A stretch of 14,670 bases of DNA from Deltaproteobacteria bacterium (GTDB lineage: Bacteria; Myxococcota; UBA796; SXON01), in assembly GCA_947483545.1 (NCBI GenBank), contig CANKNP010000097.1:1-14670 (forward strand), given 5' to 3'. The translations under genes and the position numbers were made by a program. Shown in pieces: positions 1-6,678 of the stretch. The notes beneath the pieces were generated by a model that worked only from the letters and a program-made list of their open reading frames with translations, was not told the DNA's origin and did not search any database. Within the stretch, counting starts at the first letter, position 1. Each line of letters starts with the position of its first letter.

Positions 1-36
1 AAAAGCGGCCTCAGGTCAACCGGCGCTGTGCAAAAA

Positions 37-53
37 GCGGGTCCAGAAGCCGC
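37..53 (-). terminator. Weak terminator candidate after lipoprotein operon
   Basis: Read on the minus strand, a 4-bp GC stem (50-53 with 37-40, 9-base loop) is followed directly by five T (bases 36-32). It sits just beyond the stop codon of the last minus-strand gene, where a terminator would be expected. The stem is short, so this is a weak call. The rest of bases 1-60 shows no gene that I can support. Confidence 0.25.
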
Positions 54-60
54 GCGGCCG

Positions 61-795
61 TCATTCGTTGTAGACGAAGGTCGGGTAGATCGGGACCAGG
101 CTCGCGTCTACAGCGAGGTACCGGTAGACGACCACGCGGCGGTTCAGGTCGGTGTCGTCGTACTCGACGCTGACCGCGATCCCGCCAGCATCAACGCCGA
201 AGACCGCGTAGTAGCCGTCCTCCCCCGTGCCGGTGGCAGCGGGGTCGTAAAGGCCCGCCGCGTCGTGGTAGCAAGCCTCCTTCTCCTCGCCCTGGGCGGG
301 GGTGACCCGGACGACCGTGCCCTGCTGGATCGGCATCAGGTCGATGTCGGTGACGTTGATCCACATCCGGATCTCGCCGACGATCGCGATGCCGGAGCCC
401 GGCTCGCCTGCCTCCGCCGCCCCGGGGCAATCCACCCAGTCCTCCTTCAATGACGCGAACCACTCGGGCGAAGCGACCCAGGGGAAGCCAATGCCGGCGT
501 CAAAATCGTTCAGCCCCGCGTCGCCGGAGAAGGCCGTCGGCACGTAGCCTTCGCCCTCCGGCCCCTCGGTCTGCACGTAGAAGCCTTCGCCTTCGGGCAC
601 ATTCACTCCAAAGGCGCCATCAGCGTCCGTCTGCACCTCATCGACGGCCTGACCATCGCCGTTCAGAGTGCGCACCGTGGCGCCGTTGACGACAGAGCCG
701 GCGGCGTTGGGCACGTTGTAGACGGTGCCGGTCATCACAACCACATCGCCGCTGGGAATGCAGCCGAGGAGCACGAGGGACAGAGCGAGCATCAC
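61..795 (-). CDS. Putative lipoprotein, secreted, unknown function (paralog A)
   Basis: I do not recognise a named family. The N-terminus is a very short hydrophobic stretch ending in a lipobox (LLGC, Cys12), so it is probably exported and lipidated. The region from about residue 20 to 75 (G-x-V-Y start, then TDADGAFGVNVPEG) reads like a carboxypeptidase-regulatory-type beta-sandwich, as in many surface lipoproteins. The protein is acidic and rich in Gly, Asp and Val. The start is GTG at 795, whose TG forms part of the TGA stop of the upstream lipoprotein gene; an ATG one codon later (792) is equally good. The signal has no positive charge, which is unusual. The C-terminal half resembles the upstream neighbour (CY..D..G...PAATG, then G-x-DAGG), suggesting a tandem duplication. 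It is the last gene of a coupled minus-strand operon. Confidence 0.7.
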   Translation of the reverse strand: MMLALSLVLLGCIPSGDVVVMTGTVYNVPNAAGSVVNGATVRTLNGDGQAVDEVQTDADGAFGVNVPEGEGFYVQTEGPEGEGYVPTAFSGDAGLNDFDAGIGFPWVASPEWFASLKEDWVDCPGAAEAGEPGSGIAIVGEIRMWINVTDIDLMPIQQGTVVRVTPAQGEEKEACYHDAAGLYDPAATGTGEDGYYAVFGVDAGGIAVSVEYDDTDLNRRVVVYRYLAVDASLVPIYPTFVYNE

Positions 796-1466
796 GAACC
801 CACAAACCAGAAGGCCATGCCTACCTCGCCAGACGACAACGGGTAGACCTCGTCCCCACCAAGCCCGCTCTCGACGCGCACATCGCCCGCGTCGAGACCC
901 GTAGCGAGGAAGTAGCTGAACGCGCCCGTGGCGACGGGGCTGACGACGCCGGATTCATCGACAGAGAAGCAGTCTGGCACGCTGCCATCGACCCGGACCG
1001 CCTCGCAGGTCCAGCCATCGTCCCAGGGAGTGCCGATCACCACGGCGCCGGGCCCGCGGGCCTCGACGCCAAAGGCGAGCAGGAGCTCATCGAGCGAGGC
1101 ATCGTCGGCACCGAAGAGAGCGCCCGAGAACCAGTTGGCGTCGGCAGCGGGGGTGGTGAAGCGCCAGACCGCGGGAGGATCGGTCTCCACCCGGACGGTG
1201 ACGGGCACGCTGGGTGGCAGCGCGACGGACCAGTAGCCGGGGTAGTCGGCGTACGGCTCGGTGGCGGGGACCGGCTCCTCGTCCCCATCGACCAGGAAGG
1301 TGAGCTGCGCGCCATCGGCCTCGGAGACGGAGTAGACGACATCTGCCTGAGGTGCCGTGTAGACGTAGCCGGCCCAGGTGACGAGCCCGTCATCGTCGGC
1401 CGGGGCGGCGACGCAGGCGGTCAAGAGAGCGAGCGGGAGCATACGGGCGGCTATCCCTGGAGCCAC
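792..1466 (-). CDS. Putative lipoprotein, secreted, unknown function (paralog B)
   Basis: A hydrophobic N-terminus with lipobox LTAC (Cys18 from the GTG start at 1466) predicts a membrane-anchored lipoprotein followed by an acidic linker (PADDDG). No catalytic motif is visible. The body is beta-rich and of low-complexity acidic composition. The GTG at 1466 overlaps the end of recO by 16 bases and gives a signal with an Arg before the hydrophobic core. An ATG at 1442, just past the recO stop, would give a signal of only 9 residues before the Cys, so I prefer 1466 although 1442 is possible. Its 3' end overlaps the next lipoprotein gene, so the two are probably made together. The motif C-F-x-x-D-x-x-G...P-x-ATG...GLDAG near residues 165-200 echoes the downstream lipoprotein, suggesting diverged paralogs. 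Confidence 0.7.
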   Translation of the reverse strand: MAPGIAARMLPLALLTACVAAPADDDGLVTWAGYVYTAPQADVVYSVSEADGAQLTFLVDGDEEPVPATEPYADYPGYWSVALPPSVPVTVRVETDPPAVWRFTTPAADANWFSGALFGADDASLDELLLAFGVEARGPGAVVIGTPWDDGWTCEAVRVDGSVPDCFSVDESGVVSPVATGAFSYFLATGLDAGDVRVESGLGGDEVYPLSSGEVGMAFWFVGS

Positions 1467-2194
1467 ATCCGTGCGCGAAGCCCGTGGCCGAGGTGGTGCT
1501 CGGTGAGCGCCAGGAGCGGCGCGAGCTCACCGGCCGCCGCGTAGCAATCGAGCAAGGGCGTCCGGCGAAGGTGCGCCAATTGGGCCAGCGTGGTGAGCTC
1601 GATGCGCGGCGCGCCGGCGGCGTCTGGGGCCAGGTGCGCGACGTGGAAGGCGCCACCGCCATCCAGCCACCACGCCATCGGCGAGGCCGGCGGGCCGCCA
1701 CACTCAGGGCAACGGTCGAGGGCGGGGGCCAGCCCCGCGAAGGTAAGGAGCTTGGCCAGCAGTGCTGCGAGGAAGCCGCTCTGCGGATCGTCGGGGTGCT
1801 GGTCGAGCAGCAGGAGCGCGGTCTCGAGGCAGCCGAAGAGCCGCGGATCGGGCGCCGTGGTGGCGAAGCCGCGGACCGCCTCACACGCCACCGCGGCGGG
1901 ACCCAGCCGCTCCAGCCGGGCCCGAACCCCGAGGCGAGGCGCCAGGATCTCGACGGCCACGAGGCTGGCGAGGTCCCCGGCCCCACGCCCCCTCCGGAGG
2001 GTCACCCGGGCCCCGACCCCCAGGTCCAGCAGGCCAAAGGGGCTGCGCGGGCGGCGTGCGCGGTTGGCCCACGCGGACACCAGCCCCTCCTGCGGGGTCA
2101 GGAGCCGCACGATCCGGTCCTCCTCCCCCTGCTCCTGCCGCCCGACGACGATCGCGTCCACGACGTGCAGATCGTCCGCTGTCGTACGCCTCAA
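1451..2194 (-). CDS. recO: DNA repair protein RecO
   Basis: RecO acts with RecF and RecR to load RecA onto SSB-coated single-stranded DNA and to anneal strands. The N-terminal OB-fold segment is typical: residues 12-50 run VDAIVVGRQEQGEEDRIVRL, then a T-x-x-x-G segment and the basic ANRARRPRSP. The helical C-terminal domain carries CPEC at 162-165, and the protein ends with the family-typical EHHLGHGLRAR. The second half of the usual four-cysteine zinc site is absent; His184 and His187 (FHVAH) lie where replacements could sit. At 247 residues the length is normal. The start is TTG at 2194, overlapping the TGA of the RodZ-like gene, which implies translational coupling. The family call is confident; the start rests on the overlap. 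Confidence 0.93.
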   Translation of the reverse strand: MRRTTADDLHVVDAIVVGRQEQGEEDRIVRLLTPQEGLVSAWANRARRPRSPFGLLDLGVGARVTLRRGRGAGDLASLVAVEILAPRLGVRARLERLGPAAVACEAVRGFATTAPDPRLFGCLETALLLLDQHPDDPQSGFLAALLAKLLTFAGLAPALDRCPECGGPPASPMAWWLDGGGAFHVAHLAPDAAGAPRIELTTLAQLAHLRRTPLLDCYAAAGELAPLLALTEHHLGHGLRARMWLQG

Positions 2195-2862
2195 TGGCCG
2201 TCGTCGATGAACACGAGCCGACGAGGCCTCGACTGGTGGCCCAGCGGCCGCAGCGGCTTGCCCTGAAAGGTGAGCTCCACCCCCGCGAGGGTCTCCAGCT
2301 CGACTTTGAGCGTGTCCCGACCCAGGAACATCATGCCAGGGCCCGGCTTCAGCGCGTCCGAGAACTTGCGCTCTCCATCCGCGTAGGCCCGGACCCGGAC
2401 AGCCTCTTCGACATCGACCTGGACCGCGAGATCCATCGGCTCCCCGATGGGCTCCGTCAGCTCAGGCGTGGCCTCGCCGAGGGCGCGAAAGGTCAGGAGC
2501 CCAGCGGACACCAGCAGGCCGCCAAGCAGAGCCATCTGGAGAGCGCGGCGGCGGGTCGCGGAGGATGGCTGGGCCGGTGCCGTCACCGTCGCGGTGGGCT
2601 CGGGCTCTTCCTCCGCGCCTCGGGTGCGCCCGCCCTCCGCCGACGGACGGCCCGCGGGGAGGGGCGCGCGGTCCGGCAGCCCAAGGAGCGTCCGGTACTT
2701 TTTCGAAAAGCCCACGTGGAACGGGCCAGTGGGGAACATGCTCGCGTCATCGTCCTCCAAGGCCTGGAGGTAGCGCGTGGGGATGCGGGTCCGCTCCGCG
2801 ACCTGGGGGAGCGTGAGCCCCTGAGCCGTGCGCGCGGCCCGAAGCTCCTGGCCGGGGGTCAT
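2191..2862 (-). CDS. RodZ-like HTH / membrane protein
   Basis: The architecture is that of RodZ: a cytoplasmic Cro/CI-type helix-turn-helix (about residues 3-65, TPGQELRAARTAQGLTLPQV then TRIPTRYLQALE), a low-complexity Pro/Glu/Thr linker (66-103), one membrane span preceded by RRR (about 108-124), and a beta-rich periplasmic domain of the DUF4115 type (about 140-223). RodZ links MreB to the cell-wall elongation machinery; a role in cell shape here is inferred from family. The start ATG at 2862 overlaps the TGA of the TPR lipoprotein (ATGA), and the 3' end overlaps recO. A PilW/PilF-like TPR gene directly before rodZ is a known arrangement in gammaproteobacteria, which supports the call. At 223 residues it is shorter than E. 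coli RodZ, mostly in linker and periplasmic part. Confidence 0.85.
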   Translation of the reverse strand: MTPGQELRAARTAQGLTLPQVAERTRIPTRYLQALEDDDASMFPTGPFHVGFSKKYRTLLGLPDRAPLPAGRPSAEGGRTRGAEEEPEPTATVTAPAQPSSATRRRALQMALLGGLLVSAGLLTFRALGEATPELTEPIGEPMDLAVQVDVEEAVRVRAYADGERKFSDALKPGPGMMFLGRDTLKVELETLAGVELTFQGKPLRPLGHQSRPRRLVFIDDGH

Positions 2863-3653
2863 GACCCTGTCAGGCAGTCGCGCGCTTGATCCCCGAGCGG
2901 GGTGCCGCGCGTCTGCTCCACGAGATCACGGAGCGCATTGCGGCCGATCTCCGGAACGGGGCCCCGGGCCTGGAGGCAGGCCATGCGCACCTGGGCGCCG
3001 TCCGCTTCGCCCGGACAGTACTTCACCAAGCTCTCGTAGGCCGCCACCGCGTCGTCCGTATGGCCGCGTTTCTCCTCGGCGATCCCGAGGTGGAACCAGC
3101 CCTGGCACAGCGTGGGGGCCCTGCGGGTAGCCTCGCGCGCCGTCTCGACCGCATTGTCGTACTGGCCGGACTCGCTGTACGCCAGCGAGAGGTTCGAAAG
3201 CACCAAAGCGACGTTTCGGTAGTCCAGGTCCGCGAGCGCGCGGGTGAACACCTCCACCGCCTCTTCGTTCTTGCCCTGCCGGAGCTTCAACGCGCCGTAG
3301 TTGACGAGGATCTCGGCCTCAGTGGGGTTGATGCGCAGCGCGCGGTCGAACTCGGCTTCGGCAAGATCAGGCATCCCTTTGGCCAGGTAGGCGATGGCGA
3401 GCAGGTTGACGGCGCGCCAGTTCCGCGGGTCGAGATCCGTCGCCCGGCGCAGCGCCTCGATCGCGGCCTCGGGGTTGCCCTCTCGGTAATACGCAGCGCC
3501 CAGATCCGACTGGGCGACCGCGCGCTCCATGCGCTTCTGAGACACGCACGCCGAGAGCCCACCAAGGAGGATGGTGGCGAGAAAGACGGGCGCACTTGAG
3601 GCGCGAAAAAATGCGGGCGCACCTGAGGCGCGGAAAAATGCGCGAGGGAGCAT
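2859..3653 (-). CDS. PilW/Tgl-like TPR lipoprotein
   Basis: A signal peptide with lipobox LSAC (Cys36) is followed by about five tetratricopeptide repeats (roughly residues 48-81, 82-115, 116-149, 152-185, 186-219), with the usual A-x-Y-x-x-G-N-P-E-A-A pattern and DP(R/T)N-like turns. This is the plan of PilW/PilF (Tgl in Myxococcus), outer-membrane lipoproteins that help assemble the PilQ secretin for type IV pili. Generic TPR lipoproteins look alike, so the pilotin role is inferred, helped by the rodZ-like gene that follows with an ATGA overlap. The start ATG at 3653 has a strong Shine-Dalgarno (GAGGAGAT) overlapping the mtnP stop. The signal is unusually long because a 27-base direct duplication (3588-3641) adds a repeated nine-residue block (AFFRASGAP / AFFRASSAP) before the hydrophobic core. 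Extra Cys at 183, 213, 226 and 260 could form disulfides. Confidence 0.82.
   Translation of the reverse strand: MLPRAFFRASGAPAFFRASSAPVFLATILLGGLSACVSQKRMERAVAQSDLGAAYYREGNPEAAIEALRRATDLDPRNWRAVNLLAIAYLAKGMPDLAEAEFDRALRINPTEAEILVNYGALKLRQGKNEEAVEVFTRALADLDYRNVALVLSNLSLAYSESGQYDNAVETAREATRRAPTLCQGWFHLGIAEEKRGHTDDAVAAYESLVKYCPGEADGAQVRMACLQARGPVPEIGRNALRDLVEQTRGTPLGDQARDCLTGS
3588..3641. repeat. 27-base tandem duplication inside signal peptide
   Basis: Bases 3588-3614 and 3615-3641 are two head-to-tail copies of a 27-base unit, matching at 25 of 27 positions (they differ at unit positions 9 and 19). The unit length is a multiple of three, so the duplication is in frame and encodes two nine-residue copies in the n-region of the TPR lipoprotein signal peptide. 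One copy would be enough for a normal signal. Confidence 0.9.
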
Positions 3654-3663
3654 CGGGATCTCC

Positions 3664-4524
3664 TCAGACCGGCATGTACTTGCCGATCAACGGGGCGAGG
3701 GCGCGGCGGGTCTCGGCGGAGACCGAGCTCGCGGGCGTGAGGATCGCGGTAGCCAGCGCGCTCGACTGCGGAGACGGCTGCTTGTACGAGACGATCTGAG
3801 GGATCACGTTGCGCACGACCTGCTTGGCCAGCGCGGCGTTCTGGTGGAGCACGGCGATCACCTGCTCGACGGTGACAGCGTCGTGTTCTTTGTGCCAGCA
3901 GTCGTAGTCCGTCGCCATCGCGAGCGTCGCGTAGGACATCTCGGCCTCGCGGGCGAGCTTCGCCTCGGGCATGTTCGTCATACCGATCACGCTCGCACCC
4001 CACGAGCGGTGCAGATTCGACTCCGCACGGGTCGAAAACGCAGGCCCCTCCATGCAGACGTAGGTGCCGCCGTCGTGCACGCGGGCACCGGCATCGCGGG
4101 CCGCCTGGAGCAGAAAGCCCCGGAGGATGCCACACACAGGGTCGCCGAACGCCACGTGGGCCACGAGCCCACGCTCGAAGAACGTGTTCTCGCGCTTGAA
4201 CGTCTTGTCGATGAACTGGTCGATGACGACGATGTGGCCGGGGGCGATGTCCTCACGCAGGGAGCCCACAGCGGAGACCGAGATGATCCACTCGACCCCG
4301 GCCTGCTTCAGCGCGAAGATGTTGGCCCGGTAGTTGACCTCGGAGGGGTTGAACCGGTGGCGTCGGCCATGGCGGGGCAGAAAAACAAGCTCCACATCGC
4401 CAAGTTGGCCGATGATCAGGGCGTCTGAAGGGTCGCCGTAGGGCGTCGTGACGCGCTCTTCACGCACGTTCTCCAAGCCATCCATCTCGTACAGGCCGCT
4501 GCCGCCGATCACACCGATGCGCAT
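3664..4524 (-). CDS. mtnP: S-methyl-5'-thioadenosine phosphorylase
   Basis: This cytosolic enzyme splits methylthioadenosine, the by-product of polyamine and quorum-signal synthesis, with phosphate into adenine and 5-methylthioribose-1-phosphate, the entry to methionine salvage. Family motifs are all present: phosphate-binding GGSGLY (7-12), PRHGRRHRFNPSEVNYRANI (50-69), SAVGSLREDIAPG (84-96), substrate-site CMEGPAFSTRAES (157-169), MTNMPEAKLAREAE (182-195), and TDYDCWH (205-211) with the Asp residues that contact the purine base in the adenosine-specific members. The 286-residue length is normal. The ATG at 4524 is preceded by GGAG at a suitable distance. No other methionine-salvage gene is nearby; mtnP heads a coupled group with cell-envelope genes and recO. 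Confidence 0.96.
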   Translation of the reverse strand: MRIGVIGGSGLYEMDGLENVREERVTTPYGDPSDALIIGQLGDVELVFLPRHGRRHRFNPSEVNYRANIFALKQAGVEWIISVSAVGSLREDIAPGHIVVIDQFIDKTFKRENTFFERGLVAHVAFGDPVCGILRGFLLQAARDAGARVHDGGTYVCMEGPAFSTRAESNLHRSWGASVIGMTNMPEAKLAREAEMSYATLAMATDYDCWHKEHDAVTVEQVIAVLHQNAALAKQVVRNVIPQIVSYKQPSPQSSALATAILTPASSVSAETRRALAPLIGKYMPV

Positions 4525-4576
4525 TCGCTACTCCAGGGGGGTTCTGGCGGGACGGGTATCAAGAAAGGCAGCGATC

Positions 4577-4605
4577 TGTGGGGGCTGGCGCCCCCCACGC
4601 GCCCC
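4577..4605. repeat. GC palindrome, copy 1 of a dispersed hairpin repeat
   Basis: A G-run/C-run hairpin (GTGGGGG at 4578-4584 with CCCCCAC at 4592-4598) followed by ACGCGCCCC lies upstream of mtnP. A closely similar element lies in the opposite orientation at 10236-10262, sharing CGCCCCCCACG. Two similar copies in 14.7 kb suggest a dispersed intergenic palindrome family of REP type, or a shared terminator style. No T-run follows. Confidence 0.45.
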
Positions 4606-4637
4606 GCGAGCCGAGATGCGCTCGATTACGAGCGTGT

Positions 4638-4673
4638 GGTCGGATTCGGCATGAGTGCACGCCGAATCCGACC
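4638..4673. terminator. Perfect 13-bp inverted repeat between ftsB-like gene and mtnP
   Basis: Bases 4638-4650 (GGTCGGATTCGGC) and 4661-4673 are perfect reverse complements around the 10-base loop ATGAGTGCAC. The element lies 60 bases downstream of the FtsB-like stop and 114 bases upstream of mtnP. It could end transcription of the first gene, or be an operator or RNA structure controlling mtnP. There is no T-run on either side, so a classical Rho-independent terminator is not proven. Confidence 0.5.
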
Positions 4674-4732
4674 CTCGGCTCGGGTGTGCTTGAGCACCTG
4701 CGGGGGTGGCGAGAAACTTCGGGGTGTGAGCA

Positions 4733-5038
4733 CTAGAACCCACCGGCGTTCGCCGCCTGGAACCTGTAGATCGTGCTCCCTTTCGGCACGAGCAGGAGAT
4801 CCTCCGCCGCGGCCCGACGTAGCGTGGCCTCATCGTTGCGGAGCTGGTCCACCTCTCGCTCCAGCTTGGCCACGTCCGCCGCGATCTCGGCGCGGTGCCG
4901 TCCAGCGGAGACGAGCTCCGCCTGGGTGCGGCGGGCATGCATCCAGCCGTTTCCGCCCCAGATCGTCGAGTAGATCAGCGCGCAGATCATGCTCGCAGGG
5001 AGCAGGACAAGGAGCAGCAGTCGCGTGAGGACGGGCAT
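4733..5038 (-). CDS. FtsB/DivIC-like septum formation initiator
   Basis: The protein has a short cytoplasmic N-terminus, one membrane span (about residues 5-27), GGNGW just outside it, a coiled coil (about 36-68) and a C-terminal block AAEDLLLVPKGSTIYRF (about 77-93). This is the FtsB/DivIC pattern (G-x-NG, coiled coil, A-x-E-x-L-x-LV-x-x-G-E-x-x-x-F/YRF). These proteins form a periplasmic complex with FtsL and FtsQ/DivIB that activates septal cell-wall synthesis. The 101-residue length is normal. The start at 5038 lacks a clear Shine-Dalgarno, and no other in-frame start fits better because the membrane span begins at once. It is first in the left-hand minus-strand group, separated from mtnP by 208 bases carrying inverted repeats. 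Confidence 0.85.
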   Translation of the reverse strand: MPVLTRLLLLVLLPASMICALIYSTIWGGNGWMHARRTQAELVSAGRHRAEIAADVAKLEREVDQLRNDEATLRRAAAEDLLLVPKGSTIYRFQAANAGGF

Positions 5039-5162
5039 GGGCGCAGGAGATGCTTACCACAGCGGTGTTGACGTGGCAAGGGTAATGACCCCGCTGAACT
5101 CCTGCTCCCGATCTTCCTCCAGCCTGCGCGGCCGGGTCCCGCCGGATCTGCAGCGGCGTTTT

Positions 5163-5176
5163 CCGGCCCGGGCCGG
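5163..5176. terminator. GC palindrome downstream of the sugar-transferase gene
   Basis: CCGGCCCGGGCCGG is a perfect 14-base palindrome in the 185-base gap between the sugar-transferase stop (5224) and the FtsB-like start (5038). It may end the leftward exopolysaccharide transcript. No T-run follows on the minus strand, so this is a weak call. No convincing promoter for the FtsB-like gene was found in this gap. Confidence 0.3.
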
Positions 5177-5223
5177 CGGCGCAGGGATGGCAGTGAGCCG
5201 CCCAAATCCTCGAGGGCTCGCCC

Positions 5224-6663
5224 CTACTTCGCCCCCCGCCCCTTCAACACAGCCGGAATGGTCTTGACCAGGATCTGAAGGTCGAGCCAAAGCGACCAGT
5301 TCTGGATGTACGCGATGTCGAGCCGCATCATGTCCGCAAAGCCCAGGTCGGACCGCCCGGAGACCTGCCAGAGGCCGGTAATGCCGGGCATGACCTTGGA
5401 ACGTTGCTCAAACCAGTACTGCATCTCCGCGTCTTTCTCGATGCCCAACAGATCTTCGGCTGGGAGCGCGCGTGGTCCGACCAGGTTCATGTCTCCCCGG
5501 AGCACATTGATGAGCTGCGGGAACTCGTCAACGGAGTACTTCCGGATGAACTGGCCGAAGGGGGTGATGCGCGGGTCCTTCGCGATCTTGAACAGCCGGC
5601 CGTCCGCCTCGTTCTGGTCCCGCAGCGCGTCCTTCATGGCGTTGGCGTTCACGATCATCGAGCGGAATTTGTAGAAGCCGAACGTCCGGCCTCCCTTACC
5701 AACGCGCTTGGCGACGTAGAACACGGGGCCGCGATCCTGCATCTTGATCGCGACGGCCACGGCGATGAGCGCCGGGAGGATCACCGCCCCGCCGATCAGC
5801 ACCGAGGCGAAGTCGAACGCCCGCTTCATCTGCTCGCCGAGCGTCGGGTACCGGATCCCGACGAAGTCGATCAGCTCCAGATCCCCGATGCGCGCGAACC
5901 CAAGCCGAGGGCTCACCGCACCCCAGGAGTACGGCGCCTGCAGGACGCGAAGGCCCATGTGGTCGGCCTGGACCGCGAGCTTGAGCGCGTCCTGCCGGGC
6001 GATTCGGCGCGTCGCCAGGATGATGAGCCGGATGTCGTGGGCGTTGACCAGGGCGCTGAGATCGTCCACCGCGCCAAGGATCTGCTCGACGGGCACCACC
6101 GGCGGGCCAGAGGCCTCCGTCCGCAAGAACCCCGCGACAGAGCAGACGTGGCGCGCGTGGCGCGAGATGTGCTCGGCCATCGCCACGCCGTCCTCGCCGA
6201 TGCCGACGATCAGTGCCCGAGCCGCGGTGGGCGGGGTCTCCAGCCGGAGGAGCAGGCGAAAGGTCGCGAGGCGGGCAAGGGCGAGCCAGGCCCAGGCAAA
6301 CCCCAGGAAGGGCACCACGAGGCCCTTCGGGTAGACGCGCTCGGCGAACAGGAAGTTCGAGACGATCGTGAACACCACCATAGCGAGCGCCGACCGGCTG
6401 ACCCCGGAGATGATGTTGACGCTCGATCCCATCCGGCTCGGGTCGTGCAACCCCAGCTGACGGAGGGCGACGATCCAGACGATGATGAACACAGCGCCGG
6501 CCGGCATCCAGGGATTGGGGAGCAACAACTCCCAAAGCTGCACCTGGACCAAGCGCTGCAGGTTCGGCGCCAGCCAGAGCCAGAAGCCCCAGGCGCACAC
6601 AAGGCCCAGGACCACGCAGCATGCGTCCAGAGCGGCCAGAAGGAGCGCGATCCCGCGGTTCAT
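5224..6663 (-). CDS. Polyprenyl-phosphate hexose-1-phosphate transferase (EpsZ/WbaP-like)
   Basis: This membrane enzyme would start repeat-unit synthesis by moving a sugar-1-phosphate from a UDP-sugar to undecaprenyl phosphate. Four N-terminal hydrophobic segments lie at about 5-30, 53-70, 92-108 and 116-135. A Rossmann-like CoA-binding-type domain follows (about 148-245, ALIVGIGEDG at 150-159). The catalytic domain begins at KRAFDFASVL (280-289) and carries GKGGRTFGFYKFRSM, the conserved DE of YSVDEFPQLINVLRGDMNLV (Asp379, Glu380), VGPRALP, and PGITGLWQVSGRS (426-438). At 479 residues it is a standard full-length member. The start ATG at 6663 has GGAGG at a good distance, and the gene follows the Wza-like gene by 15 bases, so the two form an operon. 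The sugar is unknown; Gal or Glc is usual in this family. Confidence 0.93.
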   Translation of the reverse strand: MNRGIALLLAALDACCVVLGLVCAWGFWLWLAPNLQRLVQVQLWELLLPNPWMPAGAVFIIVWIVALRQLGLHDPSRMGSSVNIISGVSRSALAMVVFTIVSNFLFAERVYPKGLVVPFLGFAWAWLALARLATFRLLLRLETPPTAARALIVGIGEDGVAMAEHISRHARHVCSVAGFLRTEASGPPVVPVEQILGAVDDLSALVNAHDIRLIILATRRIARQDALKLAVQADHMGLRVLQAPYSWGAVSPRLGFARIGDLELIDFVGIRYPTLGEQMKRAFDFASVLIGGAVILPALIAVAVAIKMQDRGPVFYVAKRVGKGGRTFGFYKFRSMIVNANAMKDALRDQNEADGRLFKIAKDPRITPFGQFIRKYSVDEFPQLINVLRGDMNLVGPRALPAEDLLGIEKDAEMQYWFEQRSKVMPGITGLWQVSGRSDLGFADMMRLDIAYIQNWSLWLDLQILVKTIPAVLKGRGAK

Positions 6664-6678
6664 GGTCCTCCGAAGCGC

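Noticed and set aside
1484..2889. Overlapping plus-strand frames of 206 to 375 codons
   Set aside because: They are shadows of recO and the RodZ-like gene, with Arg/Pro/Gly-rich compositions.
5039..5100. TTGCCA/TAAGCA promoter upstream of the FtsB-like gene
   Set aside because: The -10 matches the consensus at only two of six positions, too weak to list.
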